Below the pieces are notes generated by a model, which saw only the letters and a list, made by a program, of their open reading frames with translations, did no database searches and had not been told where the DNA came from. A stretch of 64,000 nt of DNA from Pyrenophora tritici-repentis (taxonomy: Eukaryota; Ascomycota; Dothideomycetes; Pleosporales; Pleosporaceae): contig NC_089391.1 in NCBI RefSeq assembly GCF_003171515.1, positions 3,100,001 to 3,164,000 on the forward strand. The letters run 5' to 3'. How positions within the stretch are numbered: position 1 is the first letter of the stretch; every line of letters starts with the position of its first letter. This document shows, in pieces, positions 23,375 through 34,154 of this stretch. The position numbers and the translations under genes are program-made.

Positions 23375-26300
23375 GGGTGTTGTGATGGAGAAGGGGGAGA
23401 GATGTGGATGCTTGTAGTATAGTGGTTTGTATGAATATTCACGATTGGAATATGTGATAAAGTCTCCTTTCTCTCAGACTTCTGAGCATATATGTTTCTC
23501 TCTGAAAACCAGATGTTTTCCAGTATAACGGTCTGAACAATATGTATCGTAATGGCAAAGCTCCGTTGCGTTGATACAAGGCAGTCAATCTGTGGAATAC
23601 ATTAAAGGACATCTACTGTTCCTTGTCGAGCCACGACCCATGCCTACTATACTGTCTTACTTTCCTCCAAGCCTGCTAATTTCAAATCACGTATCAGCTA
23701 TTGAATCCTACCAGGCTTGTTGTTACCCTTTGGTGATAGAGGGACTCCGTTGTGTACATGATCGACAATCATCAGGGTCTCGGAACATATCCCTCTATCC
23801 CCCACAGGCCATAGACATGTCCACCACAGAAAAGCCAATCGGTGCAAAACCCTCCTATAATCCTCTCTTCTCTTGTGTTAGATGCGGATGTGTGAGGCCT
23901 CAATATATTCCGGTTCCAGACTACGATTCCTCCATAAACTACCTACAACCCTTCGGGGAGATTTATACCCGCCACCGCTTTGTCATCCCCACTCCATCAT
24001 GTATATATCCCCCGGAGGCACGTGACTAAGCTATACTACATGTAGGCCAGACACGTTGTAGCCTAGTCTACTGTGTCTTGGCAAAGTTGGTGGTGACGTT
24101 GTTCAGCTTCCCATGTACCCCTGTAGCAAGGGTTTTCTGCATTGCTTATGGGAGAATGGGGTCGATGTCTCAGGGCATTGCGGGTGAGACGAGTGATTCC
24201 GAATGTGAGGGATGGGGTTGAGCTGGTAGGGTAAGCGGGGTGCGTCTCGGGGCACGGCGGGTGAGAGACGTGAGCGTTGATGTTTAAGTGGTGGGGTTAG
24301 CGAGGTAGAATTTTGGAAGTGTGCGGAAGAATGTAGGTAGGGTAGGAGGGAGAGAGATACACTAAACTAGTGTGTTTGGGCCCGAAGACACGGGTTGGGC
24401 TAGGTTGGGTTGGGTTGCGGTAAGTGCGGGTGTGTGATATTTGCGGAGTTATGAGGGGTACGAAGGTCAATGATGGAAGCAACGGTCTTGTCAGAAAATT
24501 CTGCTCTTACCATCACGCTCCTTTCAAGTCGTTCACTCGTACAGTAGCTGTGTTGCGGCAGCTGACGTACATTTATTGATATCGTGTGGCTAGTATAAGG
24601 TCCGGACTGAGTGGGTCTGACGCTCGCAGCGGTTCTCCAGCCGCCCGTCGGGCCTTTGCGCCTTCGTTAATCTGATAAAAGCCAGATGAAATGCGTGTGG
24701 GTGGCCGTACGTGTGGCTGAGTGGCTGTGTGATAACGAGTGGTGCTAGAATTGGTACGCCTTAAACTACTTATAGTTTAAGCCATCGAGGCGCTGTGGCT
24801 CAAGCAGGAACATCGGTAGAGGGTCGATATTAGCCGGGCTGGTTGATGTCAAAGTACGGTGAAGTGATATGTTAATAGTAGCGTAGAAACATGTGTGAAT
24901 CCATTGGAAGTTTGTGTAGAGTGGCGAGTTTGCGCCTAGAAGGATGCATGGAGTGGTGTACTGATGGCGCTCTGGCCACGTACGTCGCTGAAGCCATCTC
25001 TGATCACTCCATCTCTTTGTCACGAGCGTTCAGTCGGAAGAGTCACACAAGCATACGTGAAGCCGCTCAATGTTGTGGCCGTGCCTGCCTAATCTAGCAC
25101 CATCCCCTTTGGGACCCATCTGCGAAGCGCAAATAGCGGTGTCGCAGATTGAAAGCAGGGTTTTGATTCCGCCAGAGGCGCAATTGATTTGGGAATCAAG
25201 AATCCCGACACCCAAAAGAGCAGAACGGTATAGTTGGTCTGCGCACCTTCTAGGGCTGATGGCTGAAGCTACGGTCAATCGGAGGACTGGGGACCAGGGG
25301 TAGGTCGAAATAACTTTTGACCAAGACTCATCGCATACAGCCATTCGGAGTTGAGGGTGGTGGAAATTTGTAGTAGTGAGGTTCGGTAGTGGGGACGGCG
25401 GATTGCGGACCTACTTTGGGTGCAAGAACATGAGCCGGCGCTAAGGGACGGCGCGATACTGTGTGGAAGGTGCTGACAGGAGCGAATTGATGATGGTAGG
25501 CACGATGCGTCCCGACTGCTCTTTCCCGACTTCGGATGGCTCAAGGCAACAAGGTGGCATTATGAGCTCACATGCTCAGCAGTTCGCCTCCCAACAAACA
25601 TTGATGCCGCCCAGCTGTTAGCGCATCCTTTGCGACAGACATGTGCTATCGCGCGCAAAAACTCAAGCCCGCGCAATATACTCGCGATGTTGCGATGTCA
25701 CCGCGCGGTGCATGAAGCCAGCCTGCGAACGATGCGTTCTACTATTCGCGTGGGTGCATCCTTTTAGCGCCCGTCGTACAGGCCGTCGTACAGTGAAGCC
25801 CCACCAAAGCAGTCGAGCCGGCTGGCAAACTTCCCTCAACCCATATCATCATCAACGCAAAGTGAATAATATGGTCGGGCATTGGGCGCCGATCAGCAAA
25901 TCCCCGGCTCCTGGTGCCTGGCATGGACGCCCACCACCACCACCACCACCGTACGGGAATGACTGCATAGCCCCCACCTCGATTCGTCAGTCTTCCAACT
26001 TCCATCGCTCAGCTGAGGACCACACAGTCAGTGCGGAACTCATTCACTGGCATCAGCAGCAGCACGTACCCGTTGCAACATGAATGTGCACGTCGCAAGG
26101 CGTGCCCACCAAACCCGAGCTTAGGAAAGTGGGTGGGTTTGTTAGTTATGGCCGGGTGCGCTCGAGCACCGACTGCTTACCATTGCTGCCCATCGCGTTT
26201 GAGACACATTTTGCGGCCGCGCGGACGAGTAAACCGGCTTGCGGACTCGACAGGACGGCCTTGCGCCCAATGGCAGCGGCTTTGTCTCCATTTTGGCGTC

Positions 26301-27063
26301 CTGAATTTCCTCAGGCACAGAATACAGGCCGCCGTCAGGGTCCACTTGGGCTGGCCGCTGTCTTTCGGGGGGCAGGCTGTGCAATTCACCGCTGCGCAGC
26401 CTGGAGAAACGGCCCCAGGGCGCCCGGATCATGTTCATGCACTATCTTCTGCCCCTCGCTGCGGCCTAGCAATGGTGAATTTTTCTGCACACCCGTTTCG
26501 GTACTCGATGCTAAGTCCCCTTCCTTGTCCACCTGTTGCGCTCATTTCAGGCTACAATCTGCGCCTCCTGGCACTTAAGAACGTACCCTCGCCCAGTAGG
26601 GCGCACTTGGTTTCTCAAGTTGCATATACTCTCCTGCACTATCCCTCGGCACATCACTTCTGCTGTCTATAATTACAATACCGCCCCTCTGACTCTTTCG
26701 CTTTTCGTCCACACCTCCTTCAAGTGACGACTACACTCCCCCATCTGTCACCGCTCACAATCACGCCGCCCGCCACCTACGCCCTTATTTCAGCCGTCCC
26801 CGCCGTCCAAGGAATAAAGGACATCCAACACAATACCTCCTGGTCTGATTCTTCTTCAACCGTACCTTCAACCAACCCACTCCAACATTCTTGTCACTGC
26901 CGGCACAACCAATTTCGTCCATTGCCGACACTATTCCACTTCGGACAAGCTCATCTTCTCAAAGCCTCCAGTCCAACCGTTGCAGGGGTTGCGACAAGGA
27001 GACTTGGACCATTGATATATCAAGGACTTTCAATTTCAACCCTGCCAATTCCACGCTACCACC
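23375..27063. other. Long intergenic region, no accepted gene
   Basis: 3.7 kb between MRP51 and the coiled-coil gene at 27064. The longest frames (such as 26031-26672 and 25643-26083, plus) overlap others on both strands and lack domains. Visible sequence features are an imperfect 68-bp direct duplication (24164-24308), a G-rich GGTTGG-like run around 24391-24420, and a CCA run at 25931-25950. The pyrimidine-rich last ~400 bp before 27064 looks like a promoter and 5' leader. Confidence 0.45.
24164..24308. repeat. Imperfect tandem duplication, about 68 bp x 2
   Basis: Two adjacent copies, 24164-24231 and 24241-24308, share GTCTC(A/G)GGGCA, GCGGGTGAGA and (G)TGGGGTTAG-like blocks in the same order with small indels. 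There is no coding frame. It is probably a local duplication. Confidence 0.4.
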
Positions 27064-29145
27064 ATGTGTCGAATCGAGGAGCGTATCTACATGGGCCGCG
27101 ATGGAGTGCGGACCAGTTATGATGTCCATTACCCGTGCAGCAAAGAGCGCAGTGACAGGACATGCCCTGATGCCACAAGGACGACTAAATGGTCGAGCCA
27201 TAGGAGAGAATCCTTCTCCCGTGACAACACTCCCTCACCAATAAACCCGCCAACTCCTACAAGCTCTGGTACATATCTGGTGCAACAACGTCGTCCATCT
27301 GGTAGTGGTAGTCGCCCATCCACTCGTGACGGCCAGAGGACTATCAAACCGGAGATTGTCATTGAATTCGGAGCAAAGAAGGATAAAGGCAAGAAGTATC
27401 CTTCCGTCTCAGTTTCTTCCAATACATACAACCGGACCTCACTTGGTTCCCTCGGGTCCAATGATGCAGCCATTGATTCTCCGGGCTCTGAGTCTTCGTA
27501 CATCTATCGGACCGGGTTCCCGGAGGCTACATTGCCTCCACCGTCCGCCTTTAGTCAGCCAAACAGCTACATCGCGACTCCCACCGCATCCCATGGCTAT
27601 CATCATCGGCCAACCCCGTCGGCCTCCTCTAGTCAGACGCCGTCACTATATGTCACCTCCGACCCTGAACTTGACTATGATCCACCGACTCCTCGCCAGC
27701 GTACAAGATACCCCCCGACGATAATCCACAACCCACCTACTGCTGCTGCTCCCCCTTCCCCATCTCGCCGTCGTGCTGGAGATTCCTCGGGTTTACGTCA
27801 GACCACCAGGGTCACTCCACGTGTCTTTTCCGATGATCCATATGGGCCGGAAGGTCTTCGTCCATTTGATGATGACTTGGCAGATCGATCTGGTTCGTCT
27901 CACGCTAGTTCAGGGGCATCTGACCCCACCCGCCGCCCCAAAGTCAGCGACGAGCGACGCAAGAAGAAGAGCGAAGACCAACGTCGTCAAGAAGAGTTGG
28001 ACCGACAGTTGGCTGAGAACATTGCGCAAGAAGACAACATTAAGCAGGTGCGATTTGAACTAGGTCGTCCAGCAGCTCGCACACAGGAGAGAGCAGAGCG
28101 ACTGCAAGCTGAGAAGGAAAAAGAGCGAGCCACCGCACGCGAGGAGGCTCGCGCCGCCAAAGAGATGGAAAGGCTTCAAGCTGAGAAAGAGAGAGAGCGA
28201 GCCGCAGCACGGGAGGAAGCTCGACGACGCAAGCACGAAGAGCATGAACGGGAACGCCTAGCACAAGAGAAGAAGGAACGGGATGACAAGATGGCAAGAG
28301 ATCGCAAGAAGGAAAAATCCAAGCCTCCAACGAGTGATGTCTTCAACAAGCGACCATCGGGCACGCGCCGAATGTCAAGCTCTTCCATGACTCCTGAGAT
28401 GATGGCAGAAAAGCGCCGTCTTCTTGAAGCCGAGAACATCCAGATGCAGGCTGAGAAGCAAGCCGCAGAGGAGCGTGAGCGCGAGGAGAGACTGGCAGCT
28501 GTCAAACTCCAACAAGAAACGCCAGCTTACTACGACCCTCGCTCTGGAATGGGGCGAAGAGGCTCCGTCACCCGCCACGACAGTGTTACCCGCCCATCTG
28601 GTATGACCCGATCAAACAGCAAGCGTCGTACGAGCATCTCCCAGCAGACATCCCCTAATCTTAGCACCCAAGTACCCGAAACCCCCTACTCCACCCGGGC
28701 CCCCAGCTCAAGAACAAAAGCCCCGCCCCCACTCTCCTTCCCGTCAAACTTCCAGCAACCCACTACCCGGCCCCCATCCTCATCTCGCCGCCCCTCCTTC
28801 TCCCAAGACAACCCCTTCGCCGCACAGCCTCCCCGTACCCCTGCCGAAAATCCCTTCGCGCACACGTCAGCAATGTCACCGTCGCTCGCACAGGACCCCT
28901 GGGATCTGCGCACAGTGGAAAACTCGCTTCCTATCGCGCCACCACCACGTCCGACAAATGAAGCTCGCTACCAAACTATCCAGCCTCGCGAACCGACTCG
29001 TCCGTCTGCTAGACAGGGTCCCGTGTATGCGGATGCATTTGATACTGGGTCTGATAGTCCTGAGGACCTTGCGCCGGCTTATACGACGAGGACGGGGTTG
29101 AGTCGAAGGAGCTCGACGTCCAAGGGGACGAAGAAGAAGCATTAG
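27064..29145 (+). CDS. Low-complexity coiled-coil protein, fungal-specific
   Basis: Function not recognised; 693 residues in one exon. The start ATG sits in a good context (CCACCATG). Residues 1-290 are Ser/Pro/Thr-rich and disordered with short conserved-looking pieces (RTIKPEIVIEFGAKKDKGKKYPSVSVSS). A long charged coiled coil occupies about residues 300-490 and includes a duplicated 22-residue unit (core ERLQAEKE, then EREEAR-like) encoded at 28096-28150 and 28165-28220. The C-terminal 200 residues are Ser/Pro-rich (NPFAAQPP, NPFAH) with a basic end (SKGTKKKH). NPF tripeptides could bind EH domains, which is inference. Confidence 0.75.
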   Translation: MCRIEERIYMGRDGVRTSYDVHYPCSKERSDRTCPDATRTTKWSSHRRESFSRDNTPSPINPPTPTSSGTYLVQQRRPSGSGSRPSTRDGQRTIKPEIVIEFGAKKDKGKKYPSVSVSSNTYNRTSLGSLGSNDAAIDSPGSESSYIYRTGFPEATLPPPSAFSQPNSYIATPTASHGYHHRPTPSASSSQTPSLYVTSDPELDYDPPTPRQRTRYPPTIIHNPPTAAAPPSPSRRRAGDSSGLRQTTRVTPRVFSDDPYGPEGLRPFDDDLADRSGSSHASSGASDPTRRPKVSDERRKKKSEDQRRQEELDRQLAENIAQEDNIKQVRFELGRPAARTQERAERLQAEKEKERATAREEARAAKEMERLQAEKERERAAAREEARRRKHEEHERERLAQEKKERDDKMARDRKKEKSKPPTSDVFNKRPSGTRRMSSSSMTPEMMAEKRRLLEAENIQMQAEKQAAEEREREERLAAVKLQQETPAYYDPRSGMGRRGSVTRHDSVTRPSGMTRSNSKRRTSISQQTSPNLSTQVPETPYSTRAPSSRTKAPPPLSFPSNFQQPTTRPPSSSRRPSFSQDNPFAAQPPRTPAENPFAHTSAMSPSLAQDPWDLRTVENSLPIAPPPRPTNEARYQTIQPREPTRPSARQGPVYADAFDTGSDSPEDLAPAYTTRTGLSRRSSTSKGTKKKH

Positions 29146-29696
29146 TTTTTTCTTTATCTGTTGATTCTTTCCATCGCGATGTTTTCTAGTTGTATGTTAC
29201 TGTTTGATGTTTCGGTTCATGGCTTTTGCTCGTTTTATACCCTTCATATGGCTGCTTGGTTGCACTTGGTACGATCGATGGTCTTTGTTATAGAAATATA
29301 TACCCCTGTACGTGTTATGTTGGATGTTACGAGGAGTTATGTAGTCATATAGCTATGTAGGTTTTAACAACAAGGATGTTTATGATACACTTTGTACATT
29401 TCATGCTCTCTTCGTGGTAATCTTGATGTTTGGCTACTTGGCTTTGCTCGCTATTGTATCCTCTGTGGTTTTCCTGTGTCACCTAGGCGTGTAAGTATGT
29501 ATGTACGCCGTGTGCTAAGACAAGGTCACGTGATATATTCGGTGGCATAGGGTCTTAGCAAAATCTACTACCTATCGAGCCCAATGCTCAGGTCTGGTAC
29601 CCTATCTTGCCTTTCCTTCTTTCTCAAAGTACGAAAAGATCCACTGAAAATCCCAGATCCGAACTCCCAAAAAATAAATTAACGCCAATCCCTCAA
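29146..29696. other. Convergent intergenic region
   Basis: 551 bp between the stop codons of the plus-strand coiled-coil gene and the minus-strand exonuclease gene. It is T-rich in the left half (3' UTR-like) with no further feature. Confidence 0.4.
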
Positions 29697-31278
29697 TCAT
29701 CCCGATCTCTTTCTGGTCGACCTCCGGGGCTCTTTCTTCTTACCTCCCTCCTCGAGCCCCTGGTCACGCATGCGTTTCCACTTCTTGTTCTCCTCCGTGG
29801 GTTCTACAGGCTCAACTTTGATCTCTTTGCCGGCACCCTCGGCGACGTCTCCGTCGAGAGCGGTGTCCGCCATGTTGAACGTGAGACCAGTGTGCATGGC
29901 CGGCACGGCAGCGGGGGCTGGGGCTTCATCTGTCGCACCGCCCTCTGAATCTTCCTCTTTTATTATGGCGGCGTCCGGCTCCGACGAAGGAGTGGATGGG
30001 TTGGGGGTTCCTGGCTCTTGTGGTGGTTGTGCTGTTTCCTGTTGCGCCGCCTTTATACGCTCCTGCTTTACGTGTTCCCGTTTCTGATACACACACACAC
30101 ACACACACACACATTATTTATGTTCTTTGGAAAGGCAACACAAGGCGGCTCACCTTTTGTAGCTCTCGCTCGAACTTTGTAATAATTTGGCTGAAGTATT
30201 CGGCCAGATCCTTGCGCATGTCGTCGTTCAAGCCTCGCAGTTTCTCGCAATCGATGGCGGTTTGGGGGCGAGTCAAAGCCATGGTGCGGAGTGCGCAATC
30301 AATGATCATCTCACGGGGGTGCAAACCCTCATGGTTAGCTAGCTTGTCGCGCCCATCGAGCAGGAGCTTGTACAAATTTTTGGATACTGGATCGAGGTTC
30401 TTCGGCACGTTGTGATCCTCTGCCATAGAGAAGAACCATTTGGCCTCTGGGTTATTCCCACCTGGGTGGAGGGGCTGTAGTCGAAGCTCACGAGCATCTA
30501 GGAATCCTTTCTTCAAAAACTCTTCAAATGTGTAATAGTCTTCTGAATAGGCTGGTAGTGGTGGACAAGGGCGTATTTTCAGTCACTTCGCATTCATACG
30601 ATAGTAGAGCATAATTCCCGCATATGGGTCGGCTGCCGCGTACGATTTCATGTTGGCTGTCATGGGCGAGAGCCAGTCCTTGCGCTGTCCTGAGTCTTTG
30701 ATCAAAGTGTAGCCATGGAAATGCTCATTCACGAGTCCCCCCATACCTCCTTTCGTATAATATGTCTTGAAATTCATTCTTTCTTCGTTAATCAACACAT
30801 TAAGGTAGCTGAGCTCCATAGCACCCCTAGGCTGGAGACCGAAGTGTTTGCGCAATCTAGCGAGATCGCCTATTATGGAATAGCCAGTCTTCACTATGTC
30901 CCGATTCTCAATGATCTTGCGCAGTGAGGGCGCCAGAACTTCGCTAGCTCTTTTCCCGAGATGCCGGCCAATGTGGAAGACGGCTATCTTGCTTTCAGTC
31001 GCGACCCCGATGACTGACACTGCCTCTTGTAACGGGATATTATTCTTGCGTTCTGGATAGATCCATTGCATATCGAATCCCAAGACGCTTTCGTTGAGAA
31101 ACATGCTTGCCAGTTTTTCGGAGTCGTCATAGTTGTCGCTGTAGAACTCCTGCGGGGGCTGGTTATCGGGTCCTCGGAAGAGCCTTGGACTGAATGTTCG
31201 TCTGTTAGGATCCTGATTTTCTGGAAGTCTGAACGAGCATGGCCATTGGGGTTCCACAGCGGGTGTTAATGTCGCCAT
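29697..31278 (-). CDS. RNase D-like 3'-5' exonuclease domain fused to HRDC
   Basis: Predicted DEDDy-fold nucleic-acid protein. Model: complement(join(29697..30083, 30154..30551, 30600..31278)), 487 residues. The exonuclease fold covers ~50-225. Motif I reads D69-M-Q71 where D-x-E is expected. Motif II Asp is D138 (SIIGDLARL) and motif III is Y213-AAA-D217. After intron 1 the sequence continues into an HRDC-type domain (LANHEGLHPREMIIDCALRTM), then a Glu/Pro/Ala-rich and basic tail ending RRSTRKRSG, likely nuclear. Intron 1 (GTATGA donor) has a length divisible by three; its acceptor could be 30552 or 30543. Intron 2 (70 bp) contains a (GT)12 run before the acceptor. Loss of the motif I Glu suggests weak or no nuclease activity. 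Confidence 0.8.
30089..30113. repeat. (AC)12 microsatellite inside an intron
   Basis: A perfect dinucleotide run, (GT)n on the transcribed minus strand. It lies between the likely branch region and the 3' splice site (AG at 30084-30085) of intron 2 of the exonuclease-HRDC gene. Confidence 0.9.
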
Positions 31279-32209
31279 TGCGAGATGTTAGGGAGTTGTG
31301 GATGGGATGGAGAACACTGCAGCAAATATGAGATGAAGGGGTTCCAAGTGGGCTGAATAGTTACCCCTGGTTTTGTACTAGCGTCGAGGTCCCTGGCTTG
31401 GCCGTCTTTCGGCCCGCAGCACGACCTCGGGACCCTTGAGCTCGGGCGATATCCGCCTTTCCCTTTGGGCATCGTTCTTTCAGCCCGCATGCACAACGTC
31501 GAGCGGTGCCATACCGCCTGCCGGTATAGAGATGGACGGAGCATGTTCGTTGCTAAAAAAAAATGGCCCTACATCTTCGACATTTCTACGTTCACTGGCA
31601 TACCTTCTCTATGTCGACCACGTCGAGCCCCGCGATGCCAGCCGGCATCGTCGGAAGGCTGACGATACGTACTAGCGTACAAGGGCATTCGAGATCGACG
31701 CATAAAAGCTAACGTTAAAACACTTGAGGGGTCATCTTTTGTGGTAAGGCCAAATCCACGATCGAAGAGAATTCTCAGCCGTGGTAACGCTGGTATCTCG
31801 AGATATAGATAAGCTTTTGTGACAAGATATGTCCTGTAAGTTAAGGTTTGGGTTGTGAACGTCACATAGCCACTAGTCCCGAGTGAACAGGATGAACTTT
31901 CCTTGTGTAAGTGTACTGGTCTTATAGAACAACTACATATCGCAGTGGGAGATCATGCTCCACATCCGAGCAGGGTGACGTTGACCGGTCTTACTTACAG
32001 GGCATCGGCGTTACTACCACCCCCATTATACTTAGTACCGCAACATACATACAAGAGCTGACAGTCCCCACAAAGTTTGCTTAAAATTGACCCCACCTTC
32101 CAAAACATCTTCTGATACCCTTCACAAGTCGGAACACTCTTCATTTACATCCCAGGTCACAAACTCCGGGGTTTCGCGCTTCGTTACTTCACGAGCAGAG
32201 TCGTGCACT
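31279..32209. other. Divergent intergenic region
   Basis: 931 bp between the exonuclease-HRDC start (minus) and the oxidase start (plus). It contains both promoters. A small palindrome CGATGCC-agcc-GGCATCG is at about 31634-31651. The 98-codon frame 31569-31865 (minus) has no support and is not called. Confidence 0.4.
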
Positions 32210-33863
32210 ATGAAAATGTGGGCACCGACAATTGCCTGCACTATCCTCCTATCAACAGGCCTACTGGCACAAAAAACATTCGAGACACCCGACATTGACG
32301 TCGCAGAGGCACTACTGGTGAACGGCGTGGATATTTCGACCATTCCGGAACTGGCAAACAGATCCACAAAGTCCTCCACATGCTTTTGTTCGGTAAGCAC
32401 GCTTCAAGCACAACGTACATCTCTGCTTATACCATACATAGTGTCAAGTCCTCAAACGTATCTTTGGTAGTAATAAGGTTGAAGATCGGGAAACGCTTTC
32501 GTACAGTGCGGCAATAAACTACTTCTATGCGGTCCAGCAGCGGGACGCAAAGCCGATCTGCATCTTCAGACCCGAGGAAGCCCTTGATGTGTCGTCTTTG
32601 ATACTTCTTTCGCGTCTTACCCAATGCCCATTTGCAGTACGAAGCGGAGGTCATGCGGCATTTGCAGGTGCATCAAGTATTGACGGCGGTATCACGATTC
32701 TTTTCGAACGAATGAAGCAGCTTACTCTCTCCAAAGACAAGAAAATCGCTTCGATACAACCTGGAAACCTCTGGTTTGACATCTATAAGACCTTGGCAAA
32801 GGACAATCTTACCGTAGCAGGCGGCCGCGTCGGTGACATCGGTATCGGAGGCCTGGTTACCGGTGGGGGCATTTCATGGATCGCAAATCAACAGGGTTGG
32901 GCGTGTGACAACGTCGCCTCATATGAGGTCGTTGTTGCTTCGGGTCGCATCGTGACAGCGACCCCCACTGAGTTTCCAGATCTATATTGGGCGTTAAGAG
33001 GCGGAGGCAACAACTTTGGTATCGTTACCAAGTTCAACCTCGAAACCTTTCCTTATGGGATGATGCTTGGCGGAACAAGAAGGTTCGCCGAGTCCAGTTT
33101 TCCTGCAGCAATTGATGCTTTTGTCAATCTGGGCAGGAATGCTGCAGTCGATACCAAGGCTGCGTACTATATGGCCGCTGGATTGATTGCTTCCTCCAAC
33201 ACCAGGCTGATGTTGGCCGAACTCGTATATACGGACCCCATATTGGACCCTCCAATCTACGAAGAGTACCGCAATATTCCAGCTATTTCAGACGGCCGAA
33301 AGATCGATACTCTTGCCCATTTCACGCTGAAGATCGAGAGTTCGAATCCGAAAGGCTTTCGACAGACATTCTGGACTATATCATGCAAGCTGGATCGAGA
33401 TATGGTCAAGTTCATAGCGGATGTGGGGTTTGAAGAATTTGAAAAGTTGCGAGATGTCGCAGATATTCTACCAGTGAATGTATTTCAAGTCATCACCGTC
33501 CCGCAACTCGAGCAGATGCAGAAGAATGGCGGGAATGCACTCGGTCTATCACCCTCCGATGGACCCATCCTTCTCTGCTCGCTGAATACTCGCTGGACCA
33601 ACATCAAGGATGATGAGTTGGTGTTAAAGTCACACGCCAAGATAGTCAAAACGATGCAAGCGGAAGCGAAACGGAGAGACTTGGCCATTGACTACGTCTA
33701 CATGAACTATGCTAGTCCGTTTCAGGACGTTATCTCAAGCTACGGAAAGAACGCAGAGAAGTTGAGGCGCATTGCACTCAAGTATGATCCTACTGAAGTG
33801 TTTCAGAAGTTGCAGCCGGGCTACTTCAAGCTACATGGGCCACCTAATCCCATCTGGCCATAG
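32210..33863 (+). CDS. Secreted FAD-linked oxidase, berberine-bridge-enzyme-like
   Basis: Predicted extracellular flavoprotein of the VAO/BBE group, oxidising sugars, alkaloids or other small molecules; substrate unknown. Model: join(32210..32392, 32442..33863), 534 residues, with a 49-bp phase-0 intron (GTAAGC...ACATAG). The N-terminus is a signal peptide (MKMWAPTIACTILLSTGLLA). The PCMH FAD-binding fold follows: RSGGH with H132 as the likely 8-alpha-histidyl flavin site, IQPGNLW, GGRVGDIGIGGLVTGGGISW, ALRGGGNNFGIVTKF. The second Cys used in bicovalent enzymes is absent. The C-terminal BBE motif is NYASPFQDV...YDPTEVFQKLQPGYFKL. It is close to a HET pseudogene, an accessory-type setting. Confidence 0.9.
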
Positions 33864-34154
33864 GAGGCCTTTGAGGCGAAGTTAGACGTACAATCATGGC
33901 ATCAATACCACCAGTCGTACTACTAAGAACCTAGTCAAGTCTGTGAAAGTTAGGATAGGAACATCACAGTCTTTACATGTATCCTGAGGACTTGAGCGGG
34001 GATTTCGGCCCCAAAACTGTGTCGCATAACCACATGAGACGTCATCTACCCCACCTTCTTGTCGACTTTATTGCATCTTCCATCACTACGTCCGAGGTGA
34101 AACCTTCTCAAATATTCTTCTTTAAATACACCGAACGATAACTATCCTGATGCA

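Noticed and set aside
24391..24420. GGTTGG-rich run as a telomeric repeat
   Set aside because: It is not TTAGGG, short, irregular, and in the interior between normal genes.
26031..26672. 213-codon open frame, plus strand
   Set aside because: It overlaps other open frames on both strands, has no domain, and its composition resembles translated promoter sequence upstream of the gene at 27064.
30583..30585. TGA between the exonuclease and HRDC domains as a programmed readthrough stop
   Set aside because: A standard short intron (donor GTATGA at 30599, acceptors at 30552 or 30543) removes it; readthrough is kept only as a possible minor route.
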